From: Moritella sp. JT01
GTDB taxonomy: Bacteria; Pseudomonadota; Gammaproteobacteria; Enterobacterales; Moritellaceae
Direction of reading: 5' to 3'
DNA length: 36,658 nucleotides
Assembly (NCBI RefSeq): GCF_001574435.1
Contig: NZ_LOCN01000017.1
Span: 1-36,658, forward strand
In this document: positions 9,056 through 18,706 of the stretch, one piece after another
Layout: every line of letters starts with the position of its first letter
Numbering within the stretch: position 1 is the first letter of the stretch
Notes under the pieces: generated by a model
What the model saw: only the letters and a program-made list of their open reading frames with translations
Told to the model about the DNA's origin: nothing
The model's database searches: none
Translations under genes and position numbers: made by a program

Positions 9056-9082
9056 GATATGACGAACGCTGTCCGCCATATC
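9056..9082 (-). terminator. Candidate terminator after tex
   Basis: On the minus strand a 12-bp stem with two G-T pairs (GATATG...CATATC, 9082-9056) and a 3-base loop lies just beyond the tex stop. Only a weak T-rich tract (TTGCGTTTTC) follows. It may terminate or stabilise the greB-tex message. Confidence 0.5.
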
Positions 9083-9093
9083 CATCTTAGTCG

Positions 9094-11436
9094 TTAACGC
9101 TTCTTGGCATTAGCAAAGGCATCGGCAAACGCACTGTTACTGATCGCCATATTCTTATTCTCCGGTATATTTTGTTTTCTTGGTTGTGACTGCTTGCTTG
9201 GCTTAGGACTGTTGCCAAATGATGGCTTCGTATTGCTAGCTGCATGATGATTTTCCGCTGGCACTTCATCCTCTAACCGCATCGTTAGTGCAATACGCTT
9301 TCTGGCAATATCAATTTCTGTGACTTTAACCTTAACGATCTGACCCGCTTTAACGATTTCATGTGGATCTTTAACAAAGCGATTGGTTAACGCTGAAATG
9401 TGTACTAGACCGTCTTGGTGGACACCGATATCAACAAAGGCACCAAAGTTAGTCACATTACTAATGATCCCTTCAAGCTGCATACCTGGCTTTAAATCGG
9501 TTATTTTTTCAATTCCCTCTTTGAATGTCGCAGTTTTGAATTCAGGTCTTGGATCGCGTCCTGGTTTTTCTAATTCTTGAATAATATCCTGAACTGTCGG
9601 CAGACCAAATTTAGCATTGGTATAATCTTGTGGATTGAGTGATTTAAGCAGTTCGCCATTGCCCATGATCTCAGTGATTTTTTTACCTGTTTGTTGCGTT
9701 ATGTCTTTTACTACAGGATATGATTCCGGATGAACAGCTGTGCTGTCTAATGGATCTTTCGCATTTAAGATACGTAAGAAACCGGCACATTGTTCAAATG
9801 CTTTAGGGCCTAAGCGCGCGACTTTCTTTAGCTCATTTCGTTTACTAAACGGCCCATTGTCATTGCGGTAATTCACAATATTTTCGGCGATGGTTTTATT
9901 CAGTCCTGCAACACGAGAGAGTAGGGCGGCAGATGCCAGGTTAACATCAACACCGACTTTATTTACGCAATCTTCAATAACGATATCTAATTGTTTTGAT
10001 AATAAGCTTTGGTTCACGTCATGCTGATATTGACCAACACCAATAGCTTTAGGATCAATTTTTACCAGTTCTGCGAGCGGATCTTGTAAACGTCGAGCAA
10101 TCGATACCGCACCACGAATAGAGACATCAAGTTGTGGGAATTCATTCGCTGCTAATTCTGATGCTGAATACACAGAAGCCCCTGCTTCACTGACCATTAT
10201 TTTCTGTAATGTCAGTTCTGGTTTTGCTTTGATTAATTCGGCAACCAGTTTGTCTGTTTCTCGCGATGCAGTACCGTTACCAATACTGATTAACTCAACG
10301 TTATAACGCTGACATAGTGTCGCTAGTGTTGATAATGATTGTTGCCACTGTTGCTGTGGAACATGTGGATAGATAGTGGTGTGATCAAGTAATTTACCCG
10401 TTGCATCAACAACCGCAATTTTAGAACCTGTACGTAAACCAGGATCAAGTCCAAGGGTGACTTTTGGTCCCGCAGGGGATGCCATTAGTAAGGCTGTCAG
10501 ATTAGCAGCAAATACTTTGATGGCTTCGATTTCAGCTGACTCTTTCATTTTCCCGATTAACTCAGTTTCTAATTGGCTGAGTAATTTTTGTTTCCAACTA
10601 CTGTGAACAACCGACTTTAACCATTCATCTGCGGGTTTGTTTTGATAGCTAATACCGAGGTGCTTGGCGATAATGACTTCACAATAACTGGTGGCATTTT
10701 TTTCAGTAAATTCGGGATCTGCGTTTAAACCAATCTGTAATTCACCGGCATTTTTACCTCGTAACATGGCGAGCATACGGTGTGAGGGCACTTTTCTGAT
10801 GCCTTCACTGTGACTGAAATAGTCTTTAAACTTACTGTCTGCAGTCGCTGATTTTTTATTTTCTTTTGATTCCAGTGTTGCATAGGCAAGTAATTGTTTA
10901 CGTACTTTGGCAATAAGCTCAGCATCGACACTGGCTTTTTCCATCAGGATAAATTTTGCACCTTCTAATGCTTGTTCTGGTTCGGCAAAATTAGCGTCTG
11001 ATGTGATAAATTGTTTGGCTAGTTTGAGCGGTTGTTGTTGTGGGTTTGCAATCAGAGATTCTGCTAATGGTGCTAACCCTGCTTCAATCGCTATTTGTCC
11101 TTTCGTACGGCGCTTTGTTTTAAAAGGTAAGTAGAGATCCTCTAAACGTGTTTTTGTTTCTGCTGCGTTGATAGCGGCTGTTAACTGCGGGGTTAACTTA
11201 TCTTGTTCGGCGATATTTTTTAAAATTGTTTCACGGCGCGCTTCTAAGTCACGTAAGTAGGTCAGGCGCTGTTCTAACGTTCTTAATTGACCATCATCTA
11301 AGCCTTCTGTGGCTTCTTTTCGATAGCGTGCGATAAAAGGGACAGTCGACCCGTCATCAAGTAGGGTAATTGCAGCGTTAACTTGGCGGACATGCGCATT
11401 AATTTCTTGCGCGATAAGAGTTGCTAATTTAGACAC
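9094..11436 (-). CDS. tex: Transcription accessory protein Tex
   Basis: Tex (YhgF family) is a nucleic-acid-binding protein linked to transcription and to expression of virulence and stress genes. The 780 residues show the helical N-terminal Tex domain with [18 protein letters not shown] (about 31-48), a YqgF/RNase H-like domain opening [10 protein letters not shown] (328-337), helix-hairpin-helix motifs around [19 protein letters not shown], an S1 RNA-binding domain ([20 protein letters not shown]), and a low-complexity basic tail after it rich in Asn, Lys and Ser. The start is GTG at 11436 with AAGGA upstream. It lies 48 bases after greB and is probably cotranscribed with it, as in E. coli. 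Confidence 0.95.
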   Translation of the reverse strand: MSKLATLIAQEINAHVRQVNAAITLLDDGSTVPFIARYRKEATEGLDDGQLRTLEQRLTYLRDLEARRETILKNIAEQDKLTPQLTAAINAAETKTRLEDLYLPFKTKRRTKGQIAIEAGLAPLAESLIANPQQQPLKLAKQFITSDANFAEPEQALEGAKFILMEKASVDAELIAKVRKQLLAYATLESKENKKSATADSKFKDYFSHSEGIRKVPSHRMLAMLRGKNAGELQIGLNADPEFTEKNATSYCEVIIAKHLGISYQNKPADEWLKSVVHSSWKQKLLSQLETELIGKMKESAEIEAIKVFAANLTALLMASPAGPKVTLGLDPGLRTGSKIAVVDATGKLLDHTTIYPHVPQQQWQQSLSTLATLCQRYNVELISIGNGTASRETDKLVAELIKAKPELTLQKIMVSEAGASVYSASELAANEFPQLDVSIRGAVSIARRLQDPLAELVKIDPKAIGVGQYQHDVNQSLLSKQLDIVIEDCVNKVGVDVNLASAALLSRVAGLNKTIAENIVNYRNDNGPFSKRNELKKVARLGPKAFEQCAGFLRILNAKDPLDSTAVHPESYPVVKDITQQTGKKITEIMGNGELLKSLNPQDYTNAKFGLPTVQDIIQELEKPGRDPRPEFKTATFKEGIEKITDLKPGMQLEGIISNVTNFGAFVDIGVHQDGLVHISALTNRFVKDPHEIVKAGQIVKVKVTEIDIARKRIALTMRLEDEVPAENHHAASNTKPSFGNSPKPSKQSQPRKQNIPENKNMAISNSAFADAFANAKKR

Positions 11437-11484
11437 TTTGGATCCTTAAAATGAATAGATTGGTGATGACATGAATACCGATGA

Positions 11485-11970
11485 TTACGCTGTAAATGGG
11501 TGGTATTGGATCTTGTTGATGTACCACGTTTTACTACCGGCAGGCGTATGCACTATCGCCTCATCATCAACTTGTTTACCGATAAGGGCTTTTGCCATTG
11601 GTGAGTCAACGGTAACGAAATTACGCTTTGAGTCTAATTCGTCACGGCCGACAATACGGCATTGGATCACCGTGCCATCATCATCTTCTAATTCGGCATA
11701 GGCGCCAAAATAAACGGTGCCATCTTGCTGTGGGTTATAATCGACTATTTCTAGTACTTCGAGACGTTTAACTAAAAAACGGATCTCGCGATCGATAGTA
11801 CGCAGTAAATGTTTATTCTCTTTATAATCTGCATTATCACTGCGGTCGCCTAGAGACGCCGCCCAAGACACAACTTTTGTGACTCTTGGCCGCTCTTCTT
11901 TCCAAAGGAACTTAAGACGCTTATCTAAGGTTTCCCAGCCGACTCGGGTGATTAAGTTTGATATAGCCAA
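11485..11970 (-). CDS. greB: Transcription elongation factor GreB
   Basis: GreB enters the secondary channel of RNA polymerase and stimulates cleavage of backtracked transcripts. The 161 residues contain the N-terminal coiled coil with EERPRVTKVVSWAASLGDRSDNADYKENK, where the acidic D and E residues at the tip coordinate catalytic magnesium, and a C-terminal FKBP-like domain with DSPMAKALIGKQVDDEAIVHTPAG. WAASLGDRSDNADY and the basic character point to GreB rather than GreA. The start appears to be TTG at 11970, with AAGGT upstream; no ATG is in frame nearby. The gene is followed by tex. Confidence 0.95.
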   Translation of the reverse strand: MAISNLITRVGWETLDKRLKFLWKEERPRVTKVVSWAASLGDRSDNADYKENKHLLRTIDREIRFLVKRLEVLEIVDYNPQQDGTVYFGAYAELEDDDGTVIQCRIVGRDELDSKRNFVTVDSPMAKALIGKQVDDEAIVHTPAGSKTWYINKIQYHPFTA

Positions 11971-12052
11971 TGCTGTGACCTTGTTAAATTATGGTGATTT
12001 GAAATTATAGCAATAGCGCAGCCGAATAGCTCATTATCGTTTTTGCAGGTAT

Positions 12053-12090
12053 AAAAAATGCCAGGTCGATTGCTCGATACTGGCATTTTT
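12053..12090 (-). terminator. Rho-independent terminator after pckA
   Basis: AAAAATGCCAG (12054-12064) and CTGGCATTTTT (12080-12090) form an 11-bp stem with a 15-base loop. Because it carries A residues on one side and T residues on the other it can work in both directions. On the minus strand it lies about 40 bases past the pckA stop and ends in TTTTTT. Confidence 0.85.
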
Positions 12091-12131
12091 GTGCATTATT
12101 TAAAGCGGTATAACGTTAACTTAAATAAAAT

Positions 12132-13763
12132 TTAAAGTTGCGGTCCTGCAGCAAGCAGTGCTTTGCCTTCTTCGTTATCGGTGAACTTCTCGAAGTTGCT
12201 CACGAAACGTTTTGCAAGCGCCACTGCTTTCTCGTCCCACACATTTGCATCTTCGTATGTATCACGTGGGTCAAGGATCTTAGTATCACAACCTGGTAGC
12301 GTTGTTGGTACTTCTAAATTGAAGTAAGGGATAGTTTTACTTTCCACTTTTTCAATTGAGCCATCAAGAATGGCATCGATGATTGCACGTGTATCTTTAA
12401 TTGAAATACGTTTACCTGTGCCGTTCCAACCCGTATTAACCAGGTAAGCTTGCGCGCCCGATGCTTCCATACGTTTAACAAGTTCTTGGCCGTATTTGGT
12501 TGGGTGAAGCGATAGGAACGCCGCGCCGAAACAGGCAGAGAATGTTGGTGTTGGTTCTGTAATACCACGCTCAGTTCCGGCTAATTTAGCCGTGAAACCT
12601 GATAAGAAGTGATATTTAGTTTGTTCTGGTGTTAGTTTAGATACGGGTGGTAACACACCAAATGCATCAGCACTTAAGAAAATAACTTTATTTGCGTGAC
12701 CGCCTTTCGAGATCGGCTTAACGATATTTTCAATGTGTTCGATAGGGTAAGAAACACGGGTGTTTTCTGTTTTCGAACCGTCGTCATAATCAACTACGCC
12801 ACCGTCAAGTACGGTTACGTTTTCAAGCAGTGCATTACGACGAATGGCACCAAAGATTTCTGGTTCTGCTTCTGCACTTAACTTAATTGTTTTTGCGTAG
12901 CAACCACCTTCGAAGTTGAATACGCCATCATCATCCCAACCGTGTTCATCATCACCAATTAATTGGCGTTTTGGATCGGTTGATAATGTTGTTTTACCTG
13001 TACCAGATAAGCCAAAGAAGATGGCGGTTTCACCGTCAGAACCGATGTTTGCTGAACAATGCATTGATGCAATACCTTGCAGTGGCAATAGGTAGTTCAT
13101 ATAAGAGAACATACCTTTTTTCATTTCGCCGCCGTACCAAGTACCGCCGATAAGTTGAATCTTCTCTGTTAAATTGAAAGCAACAAAGTTTTCAGAATTT
13201 AGGCCGTGCTTTTCCCAATCTGGGTTTGTGCATTTAGCACCATTCATAACCACGAAATCTGGTTCGTAAGTGGCTAATTCTGCTTCGGTTGGACGGATGA
13301 ACATGTTCTTAACGAAATGCGCCTGCCATGCAACTTCAGTGATGAAGCGAACTTTAATACGTGTATTAGCATTAGCACCACAGTAAGTATCAACAACGAA
13401 TAAACGTTTTGTTGAAAGTTGCTGTGTTACCAGTGTTTTCAGATCGTTCCAGACGTCTTGAGAGATGGCTTTGTTATCATTCTTACCTTGATCTGACCAC
13501 CATACTGTATCGCGAGTCGTATCATCACGAACAATGTATTTATCTTTTGGTGAACGACCAGTGAAGATACCTGTATCAACTGCAACGGCACCTGATTCAG
13601 TGACAGTCCCTTTTTCATAACCTTCTAGACCTACTTTTGTTTCTTCTGAAAAAAGTAGCGCGTAAGAAGGGTTATATACGATTTCTTCAACATCCTTGAT
13701 GCCATATACCGATAGATCGATAGTGGCGCCAATAACTGTATTTTTATGTTTTACTTCTGTCAT
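12132..13763 (-). CDS. pckA: Phosphoenolpyruvate carboxykinase (ATP)
   Basis: This enzyme converts oxaloacetate and ATP to phosphoenolpyruvate, CO2 and ADP, the entry step of gluconeogenesis. At 543 residues it has the normal length. Key motifs are the P-loop GLSGTGKTT (251-259), the metal site D271-D272 in [13 protein letters not shown], the substrate segment [10 protein letters not shown] (68-77), and [14 protein letters not shown] (207-220) including the metal-binding Lys. AGGAGA lies six bases before the ATG, a strong ribosome binding site. Its own upstream region (13764-13937) contains a large hairpin but no promoter I would defend. It lies downstream of hslR-hslO, as in E. coli. Confidence 0.97.
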   Translation of the reverse strand: MTEVKHKNTVIGATIDLSVYGIKDVEEIVYNPSYALLFSEETKVGLEGYEKGTVTESGAVAVDTGIFTGRSPKDKYIVRDDTTRDTVWWSDQGKNDNKAISQDVWNDLKTLVTQQLSTKRLFVVDTYCGANANTRIKVRFITEVAWQAHFVKNMFIRPTEAELATYEPDFVVMNGAKCTNPDWEKHGLNSENFVAFNLTEKIQLIGGTWYGGEMKKGMFSYMNYLLPLQGIASMHCSANIGSDGETAIFFGLSGTGKTTLSTDPKRQLIGDDEHGWDDDGVFNFEGGCYAKTIKLSAEAEPEIFGAIRRNALLENVTVLDGGVVDYDDGSKTENTRVSYPIEHIENIVKPISKGGHANKVIFLSADAFGVLPPVSKLTPEQTKYHFLSGFTAKLAGTERGITEPTPTFSACFGAAFLSLHPTKYGQELVKRMEASGAQAYLVNTGWNGTGKRISIKDTRAIIDAILDGSIEKVESKTIPYFNLEVPTTLPGCDTKILDPRDTYEDANVWDEKAVALAKRFVSNFEKFTDNEEGKALLAAGPQL

Positions 13764-13841
13764 TGGTATCTCCTGGGGGTACAGAGTTTAATTTATTGTT
13801 TCAGATTAAATTAAGTTTGGTTTCAAATTACATTTTATTAA

Positions 13842-13876
13842 TAGTAATGGGTGCACTAACGGCACCCTTATTACTA
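13842..13876 (-). other. Hairpin between hslO and pckA
   Basis: TAGTAAT-GGGTGC (13842-13854) pairs with GCACCC-TTATTACTA (13862-13876), leaving two unpaired bases and a 7-base loop. It lies in the 174 bases between the hslO stop and the pckA start, read on the minus strand. Only an AT-rich tract without a clear T run follows, so it may be a weak hslO terminator, an mRNA-stabilising structure or part of the pckA leader. Confidence 0.5.
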
Positions 13877-13937
13877 AATGTAGTCTTGTTAAACTATGTG
13901 CTGCGGTGTATTTGCTACACTCTTATTCACATCTTGT

Positions 13938-14819
13938 TTAATGTACTGGGTTGCCAATTTGCGGTGCATGTATATCTTCTACATCTCCCGCATTAAAGGC
14001 ATAAAGCGAACCGCAATAATCGCAGTGCATCTCTATTTGTCCTTTTTCAGCAATAATATCAAGTAACTCTTCTTTTGCTACGCTAAGTAATGCTGTTGCA
14101 CTACGTTCATGTGAACAACCACATTTAAATGACACGGTTTGTGGGTCGAATAAACGTACTTTTTCTTGGTGATAAAGTCGTACTAACACATCTTCAGCAT
14201 CAAGATTAAATAATTCATCATCTTTAATCGTTGCTGTTAATGCTGCTAGGTGTTCAAAATCTTCGTGTGAACTTTTCTTGTCGTCTGATGCTGGTAATTT
14301 TTGTAGCATCATACCGGCAGCTTGTTTTCTATAGCCAACTTTACCAGTACGGAACCACAAACGTGTTGTTAGCTGTTCAGACTGTTCGAAGTATTGTTCC
14401 AAACATTCTTGTAAAGTCTCGCCACCAAGATCAACGATACCTTGATAACGTTCGCCTTTGTCTGGTGAGATAGTAATAACCATTACACCTTTACCAATCA
14501 GTTCTTTTACATTGTTGGTGTCTGGTACTGAACCATTCCAGCGAGCCACTCCACGTAATTCAAGATCTTCGTTGCCATTAATAACAGCAAGTGTCACCGG
14601 ACCGTCACCTTGTAACTGAACCGTGATAGAGCCTTTAAATTTTAATGTCGCTGTTAATAGACTTGTTGCAACTTGTAGCTCACCGAGTAGGCGCTGAACA
14701 GGTCTTGGATAATTTAGGTTTTCTAAAATATCAATAAAGCTTTGTTCAAGTTGTACAATCTCACCACGTACTTGGTGATCTTCAAACAGGTAACGGTGTA
14801 ATAAATCTTTCTGGCTCAT
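13938..14819 (-). CDS. hslO: Redox-regulated chaperone Hsp33
   Basis: Hsp33 is a cytosolic holdase activated when oxidation or heat releases zinc from its C-terminal switch. The 293 residues show the N-terminal core with GDGPVTLAVINGNEDLELRGVAR (71-93) and a C-terminal zinc centre formed by C233 and C235 (CGCSHER) and C266 and C269 (CDYCG), exactly the CxC and CxxC spacing required. The ATG at 14819 is preceded by GAGA. It follows hslR by 19 bases and forms a two-gene unit with it. Confidence 0.96.
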   Translation of the reverse strand: MSQKDLLHRYLFEDHQVRGEIVQLEQSFIDILENLNYPRPVQRLLGELQVATSLLTATLKFKGSITVQLQGDGPVTLAVINGNEDLELRGVARWNGSVPDTNNVKELIGKGVMVITISPDKGERYQGIVDLGGETLQECLEQYFEQSEQLTTRLWFRTGKVGYRKQAAGMMLQKLPASDDKKSSHEDFEHLAALTATIKDDELFNLDAEDVLVRLYHQEKVRLFDPQTVSFKCGCSHERSATALLSVAKEELLDIIAEKGQIEMHCDYCGSLYAFNAGDVEDIHAPQIGNPVH

Positions 14820-14838
14820 AATATTCTCGACGTTAAAG

Positions 14839-15237
14839 TTAATGATTTTTTATCCGCAATAGTTCTCGACGTTGTTTCTTGTCGGGACGTTTATCAGGGC
14901 TAGGGTTATACAATGTATTCAGTTTACGCGCGACATCATTTTGTGCACGCTTTTCAACACTGGTTGGTGTTTCTTCATACAAAGTAGCCGCTTCTGGTGC
15001 CCCTCTCCTTTGTGCGGAAAGCTGCTTTACGATCACTTCCTTTTCATCAAAGCCTTGTTTTATTTTTATTGTTGCACCCAACTCAACGGTTTTACTGGGT
15101 TTTGTGCGTTGATCATTGTAGCGGATTTTACCACTTTGGATCATTTCTCTGGCAATGGCGCGGGTTTTAAAAAACCGTGCAGCCCATAACCACTTGTCAA
15201 AACGCACATCACTATCTGGTTTGGTATTTTTTGACAT
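14839..15237 (-). CDS. hslR: Ribosome-associated heat shock protein Hsp15
   Basis: Hsp15 is an S4-domain protein that binds free 50S subunits carrying nascent chains and helps recycle them. The 132 residues contain VRFDKWLWAARFFKTRA, MIQSGKIRYNDQRTKPSK (the S4 RNA-binding motif), and a basic tail with PDKRPDKKQRRELLR. I chose the ATG at 15237 because it gives a family-like N-terminus. An in-frame ATG at 15252 would add five residues; neither has a strong ribosome binding site. It is the first gene of the unit with hslO. Confidence 0.93.
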   Translation of the reverse strand: MSKNTKPDSDVRFDKWLWAARFFKTRAIAREMIQSGKIRYNDQRTKPSKTVELGATIKIKQGFDEKEVIVKQLSAQRRGAPEAATLYEETPTSVEKRAQNDVARKLNTLYNPSPDKRPDKKQRRELLRIKNH

Positions 15238-15280
15238 ATTGAATGTAACCATATTCCAAATAAACGATCTTATTGACCTG

Positions 15281-15308
15281 ATTATAACAGATAAATAAAG
15301 CAGTAAGA
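15281..15308 (-). promoter_or_regulatory. Candidate promoter for hslR-hslO
   Basis: On the minus strand TCTTAC (15308-15303), a 16-base spacer and a perfect TATAAT (15286-15281) lie about 45 bases before the hslR start. The -35 is poor. I looked for a sigma-32 heat-shock promoter (CTTGAAA with CCCCAT) and saw none. Confidence 0.4.
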
Positions 15309-15686
15309 GAGTCTTTTATTCAGCAGTAATACACATTTCATTAACTAAATCACGTCGTTGATTTCACATTTCTTTCATCATAGTTTCATTTGTAAGTGTT
15401 GTAATAATAGTGTGGCGAATAATCAGAATTCATATATTCTTTAATGGTTAGCGCTGGCATATATTTTTATCAAAAAAATATTAATGTTTTATCATAACCC
15501 CCCCGATTCATCTGATTCATCTGATTTATATGATTTAACTGATGTTTGTCGTGTTTAAGGCTTGTACGGATAGAGCGAGAAGGCTAGTATTGGTCAGTTC
15601 AATTTACGACTTTTATTCGTGTTAATCACAAACGTTGGTAAACATAGCTTATTTTGAAAGTAATGCTGTATTAGGGTAATACAAAA
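15309..15686 (+). other. Intergenic region between hslR and gspC
   Basis: About 380 bases without a convincing gene. It contains a C tract (15498-15504), the 9-base tandem repeats described separately, and AT-rich sequence before gspC. No clear sigma-70 promoter or CRP site stands out. The gsp operon promoter must lie here or further upstream. Confidence 0.5.
15505..15549 (+). repeat. Degenerate 9-base tandem repeat
   Basis: Two identical units GATTCATCT are followed by GATTTATAT, GATTTAACT and GATGTTTGT, each in register. The units decay in identity from left to right. They lie about 140-180 bases upstream of gspC. Confidence 0.7.
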
Positions 15687-16559
15687 ATGGATAATTTAGA
15701 CGCGCTTAAGCAGCTTATAATCAAACTACCTCAAAAACAAATATCGACCTTTTGTTGCTGTTTTTTACTCGCTGTATTTTGTTATCAATCAGCGGTGTTA
15801 ACTTGGCAGTTATGGCCGACAAAGTCAGATTCTGCAACATTATGGCAACCTATATTTGGCCATGGCAGTGATCAAGCCAAAAGTTATGAATTAAACACAC
15901 TTCGTAATTTAAATTTATTTGGAAAACAGAAAACGGAAAATCAAGCGTCTGTCGCTGTACAGACTATTGATGCACCAAAAACACGCTTACGTTTAATATT
16001 AGTCGGCCTTGTCGCGAGTAGTGAACCAAGTCTTGCATTAGCTATTATCGAGCTCAAAGGTAAGCAAGACACGTACGGGATTGATGATGACATTGGCGAG
16101 ACGAATGCGGTGTTAAAGCAGGTACTGGTTGATCGTGTAATCATTGAATATAGAGGTAGCTTAGAAACGTTAATGTTAGATGGTGAAGAGTTCACTCGTG
16201 AGACGAGCGGGCGACAGTCTTATAACGAAAGTTCAAGACAAGCACCTAGAGACCTTTCTAATCTACGTAAAGATTTATTAGCAAACCCTGCCAGCATTAC
16301 CGATTATGTACGTATTTCTCCCGTTCGCACGAATGGGAAATTAGCGGGTTACCGTGTTAATCCAGGTAAAAACCGTGAACTATTTAAAGAAGTTGGTTTA
16401 AAACCAAATGATCTCGCCGTATCGTTAAATGGATATGATTTAACGGATACTCGCCAAGCAATGGAAGTTGCCAAGCAACTGAAAGACTTGACCGAAATGT
16501 CCCTGACAGTTGAGCGTGATGGGCAATTACACAGTATTTATTTAAGTATGCCAGAGTAG
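15687..16559 (+). CDS. gspC: Type II secretion inner membrane protein GspC
   Basis: GspC links the inner membrane platform to the secretin and helps in substrate recognition. The 290 residues show a short cytoplasmic N-terminus, one membrane span (about 20-37), the periplasmic homology region around LRLILVGLVASSEPSLALAIIELKGKQDTYGIDDDI, and a C-terminal PDZ domain from about 205 (LAGYRVNPGKNRELFKEVGL). It is the first gene of the gspC-N operon, with 53 bases before gspD. AGGG lies about 11 bases upstream of the ATG. Confidence 0.93.
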   Translation: MDNLDALKQLIIKLPQKQISTFCCCFLLAVFCYQSAVLTWQLWPTKSDSATLWQPIFGHGSDQAKSYELNTLRNLNLFGKQKTENQASVAVQTIDAPKTRLRLILVGLVASSEPSLALAIIELKGKQDTYGIDDDIGETNAVLKQVLVDRVIIEYRGSLETLMLDGEEFTRETSGRQSYNESSRQAPRDLSNLRKDLLANPASITDYVRISPVRTNGKLAGYRVNPGKNRELFKEVGLKPNDLAVSLNGYDLTDTRQAMEVAKQLKDLTEMSLTVERDGQLHSIYLSMPE

Positions 16560-16612
16560 CCATTTGAGCGACACACTTTTTAAGCCGGTAACTTAGGTAG
16601 CTAAGGATAAAG

Positions 16613-18706
16613 ATGAACCTTAATAACGTTGGAAAAAAATTAACAAGCTTAACCTCAGGGATATTGCTGAGTTTGAGTGGGATGGCCATGGCTGCCGATT
16701 ATTCTGCAAGTTTTAAAGGCACAGATATTAATGAATTTATTAATGTTGTGGGTAAAAACTTAAATAAAACCATGATCATTGATCCGAGTGTGCGTGGCAA
16801 GGTGAATGTTCGTAGTTACGATCTATTAAATGAAGAACAGTATTATCAGTTCTTTCTTAATGTTTTAGATGTATACGGTTATTCCGTTGTCAAGATGGAC
16901 AATGGTGTACTTAAAGTTATTAAAAGCAAAGTAGCAAAAACATCAAGCATACCTGTGGTTGACGATAACAACCCTGGTCAGGGTGATGAAATGGTTACGC
17001 GTGTCGTACCTGTACATAATGTATCGGTACGTGAGCTCTCTCCGTTATTACGCCAATTAAATGATAATGCTGGTGGCGGTAATGTAGTGCATTATGAACC
17101 GTCTAATGTGTTAATGCTGACAGGCCGCGCAGCTGTGGTTAATCGTTTAGTAGACATTGTCCACCGTGTAGATAAAGCGGGAGATCAGGCCGTTGATATT
17201 ATTCATCTTAAATACGCATCTGCTAGTGAGATGGTTCGTATTATTGATAGTGTGACCAAAGGCGATGGGAAATCGAAGATCCCAAGTATTTTACAACCTA
17301 AAGTTGTTGCTGATGACAGAACTAACGCGGTTGTGATTAGTGGTGATCCCAAAGCGCGTCAGCGTGTAGCTAAATTAATCCAACAGCTTGATAGCGAATT
17401 AGAAAGCACAGGTAATACCCGAGTCATTTACTTGAAATACGCGAATGCCAAAGAAGTTGCCGAAGTTTTAAAAGGGGTGAGTAACGCTATTGAGGGTGGG
17501 ACGTCTGGTTCATCGAGTAAATCTAAATCAAAATCGAGTTCAAAATCAAGCCCGGGTATTGAAGCGCATGAAGACACCAATGCGTTGGTGATCACCGCGC
17601 AACCGGATGTGATGCGTACCTTAGAACAAGTAATTAGTCAGCTTGATATTCGCCGTGCACAAGTATTGGTTGAAGCGATTATTGTCGAAATATCAGAAGG
17701 TGACGGCATTGACTTTGGTGTTCAGTGGGCAACCGCCGCAGGTGGCACGCAATATAATAATGGCAAACAAGTATCTTTAGGTGCACTTGCTGGTGGTATT
17801 TATGATGCACAGGATAAAAAAACGACAACGATTTATACTGACCCTATAACAGGTATAGAAACACCTAGGACGACTACAACTTCTGGTGATACTTCAACAC
17901 TTGCTTCTGCACTTGGTAGTGTGAATGGCATGATTATGGGGGTTATGAATGGGTCGAAAACCTTCGGTGCTATTATTCAAGCGGCTGCTACAGATTCTAA
18001 TTCTAACCTTCTTGCTACGCCAAGTATCATGACACTCGATAATCAAGAAGCCACATTTATTGTTGGTGAAGAAGTGCCCGTTATTACAGGTTCTTCAACA
18101 GGTTCGGATAATAAAAATCCGTTCCAGACGATTGAGCGTCGGGAAGTGGGAATTAAATTAAAAGTAACGCCACAAATTAACGAAGGTGATGCGGTACAGT
18201 TAACAATTGAGCAAGAGGTATCACAAGTATTAGGTTCTACTGCGGTGGATGTGACTTTTGCGAAACGTCAGGTAAATACCACTATTTTAGTGGACAGTGG
18301 GCAAACGATCGTGATTGGTGGCTTACTTGATGAGCAAGTGATTGAAAGTATTTCTAAGGTACCTTGGCTCGGCGACATTCCTTGGATTGGTAATTTATTT
18401 AAGTCTACATCATCAAGTACTAAAAAACGTAATTTAATGATCTTTATTAAACCAACCATTATTCGTGATAATGCATCGATTCGTGGTATCAGTAATCGTA
18501 AGTACAGTTTAATGCGCGCGAATCAACTGCTACAACAAGAAAAAGGTGTCGCACTGATGCCGTTTACTGATGTTCCAGTGCTACCTAAATTTGATGAAGA
18601 GCGTGTTATTTCGCCTGCACTTCGTAAATATCTGGAAGAACAAGATAATCAAACGGTTGAATTTGATATGAGAACGAAACCTAAAACGACAAGTGAGGCT
18701 GAGTAG
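16613..18706 (+). CDS. gspD: Type II secretion outer membrane secretin GspD
   Basis: GspD forms the outer membrane channel through which folded proteins leave. The 697 residues begin with a signal peptide (MNLNNVGKKL...SGMAMA, cleavage near residue 27), then N0 (FKGTDINEFINVVGKNLNKTMIIDP), N1-N3 KH-like domains, and the C-terminal secretin domain with VPVITGSST, RREVGIKLKVTPQINEGD and the IVIGGLLDEQV signature. A Ser/Lys-rich linker, residues 298-313, interrupts the N3 region. An S-domain-like tail after about residue 630 may be the pilotin contact. AAGGATAAAG precedes the ATG. The stop abuts the gspE start codon. Confidence 0.96.
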   Translation: MNLNNVGKKLTSLTSGILLSLSGMAMAADYSASFKGTDINEFINVVGKNLNKTMIIDPSVRGKVNVRSYDLLNEEQYYQFFLNVLDVYGYSVVKMDNGVLKVIKSKVAKTSSIPVVDDNNPGQGDEMVTRVVPVHNVSVRELSPLLRQLNDNAGGGNVVHYEPSNVLMLTGRAAVVNRLVDIVHRVDKAGDQAVDIIHLKYASASEMVRIIDSVTKGDGKSKIPSILQPKVVADDRTNAVVISGDPKARQRVAKLIQQLDSELESTGNTRVIYLKYANAKEVAEVLKGVSNAIEGGTSGSSSKSKSKSSSKSSPGIEAHEDTNALVITAQPDVMRTLEQVISQLDIRRAQVLVEAIIVEISEGDGIDFGVQWATAAGGTQYNNGKQVSLGALAGGIYDAQDKKTTTIYTDPITGIETPRTTTTSGDTSTLASALGSVNGMIMGVMNGSKTFGAIIQAAATDSNSNLLATPSIMTLDNQEATFIVGEEVPVITGSSTGSDNKNPFQTIERREVGIKLKVTPQINEGDAVQLTIEQEVSQVLGSTAVDVTFAKRQVNTTILVDSGQTIVIGGLLDEQVIESISKVPWLGDIPWIGNLFKSTSSSTKKRNLMIFIKPTIIRDNASIRGISNRKYSLMRANQLLQQEKGVALMPFTDVPVLPKFDEERVISPALRKYLEEQDNQTVEFDMRTKPKTTSEAE

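Noticed and set aside
13910-13930. GTGTA-N5-TACAC near the end of hslO as a CRP or TyrR site
   Set aside because: Spacing and half-sites fit neither TGTGA-N6-TCACA nor TGTAAA-N6-TTTACA.
15505-15549. Repeats considered as a CRISPR array
   Set aside because: Units are 9 bases and directly adjacent with no spacers; no cas gene is present.
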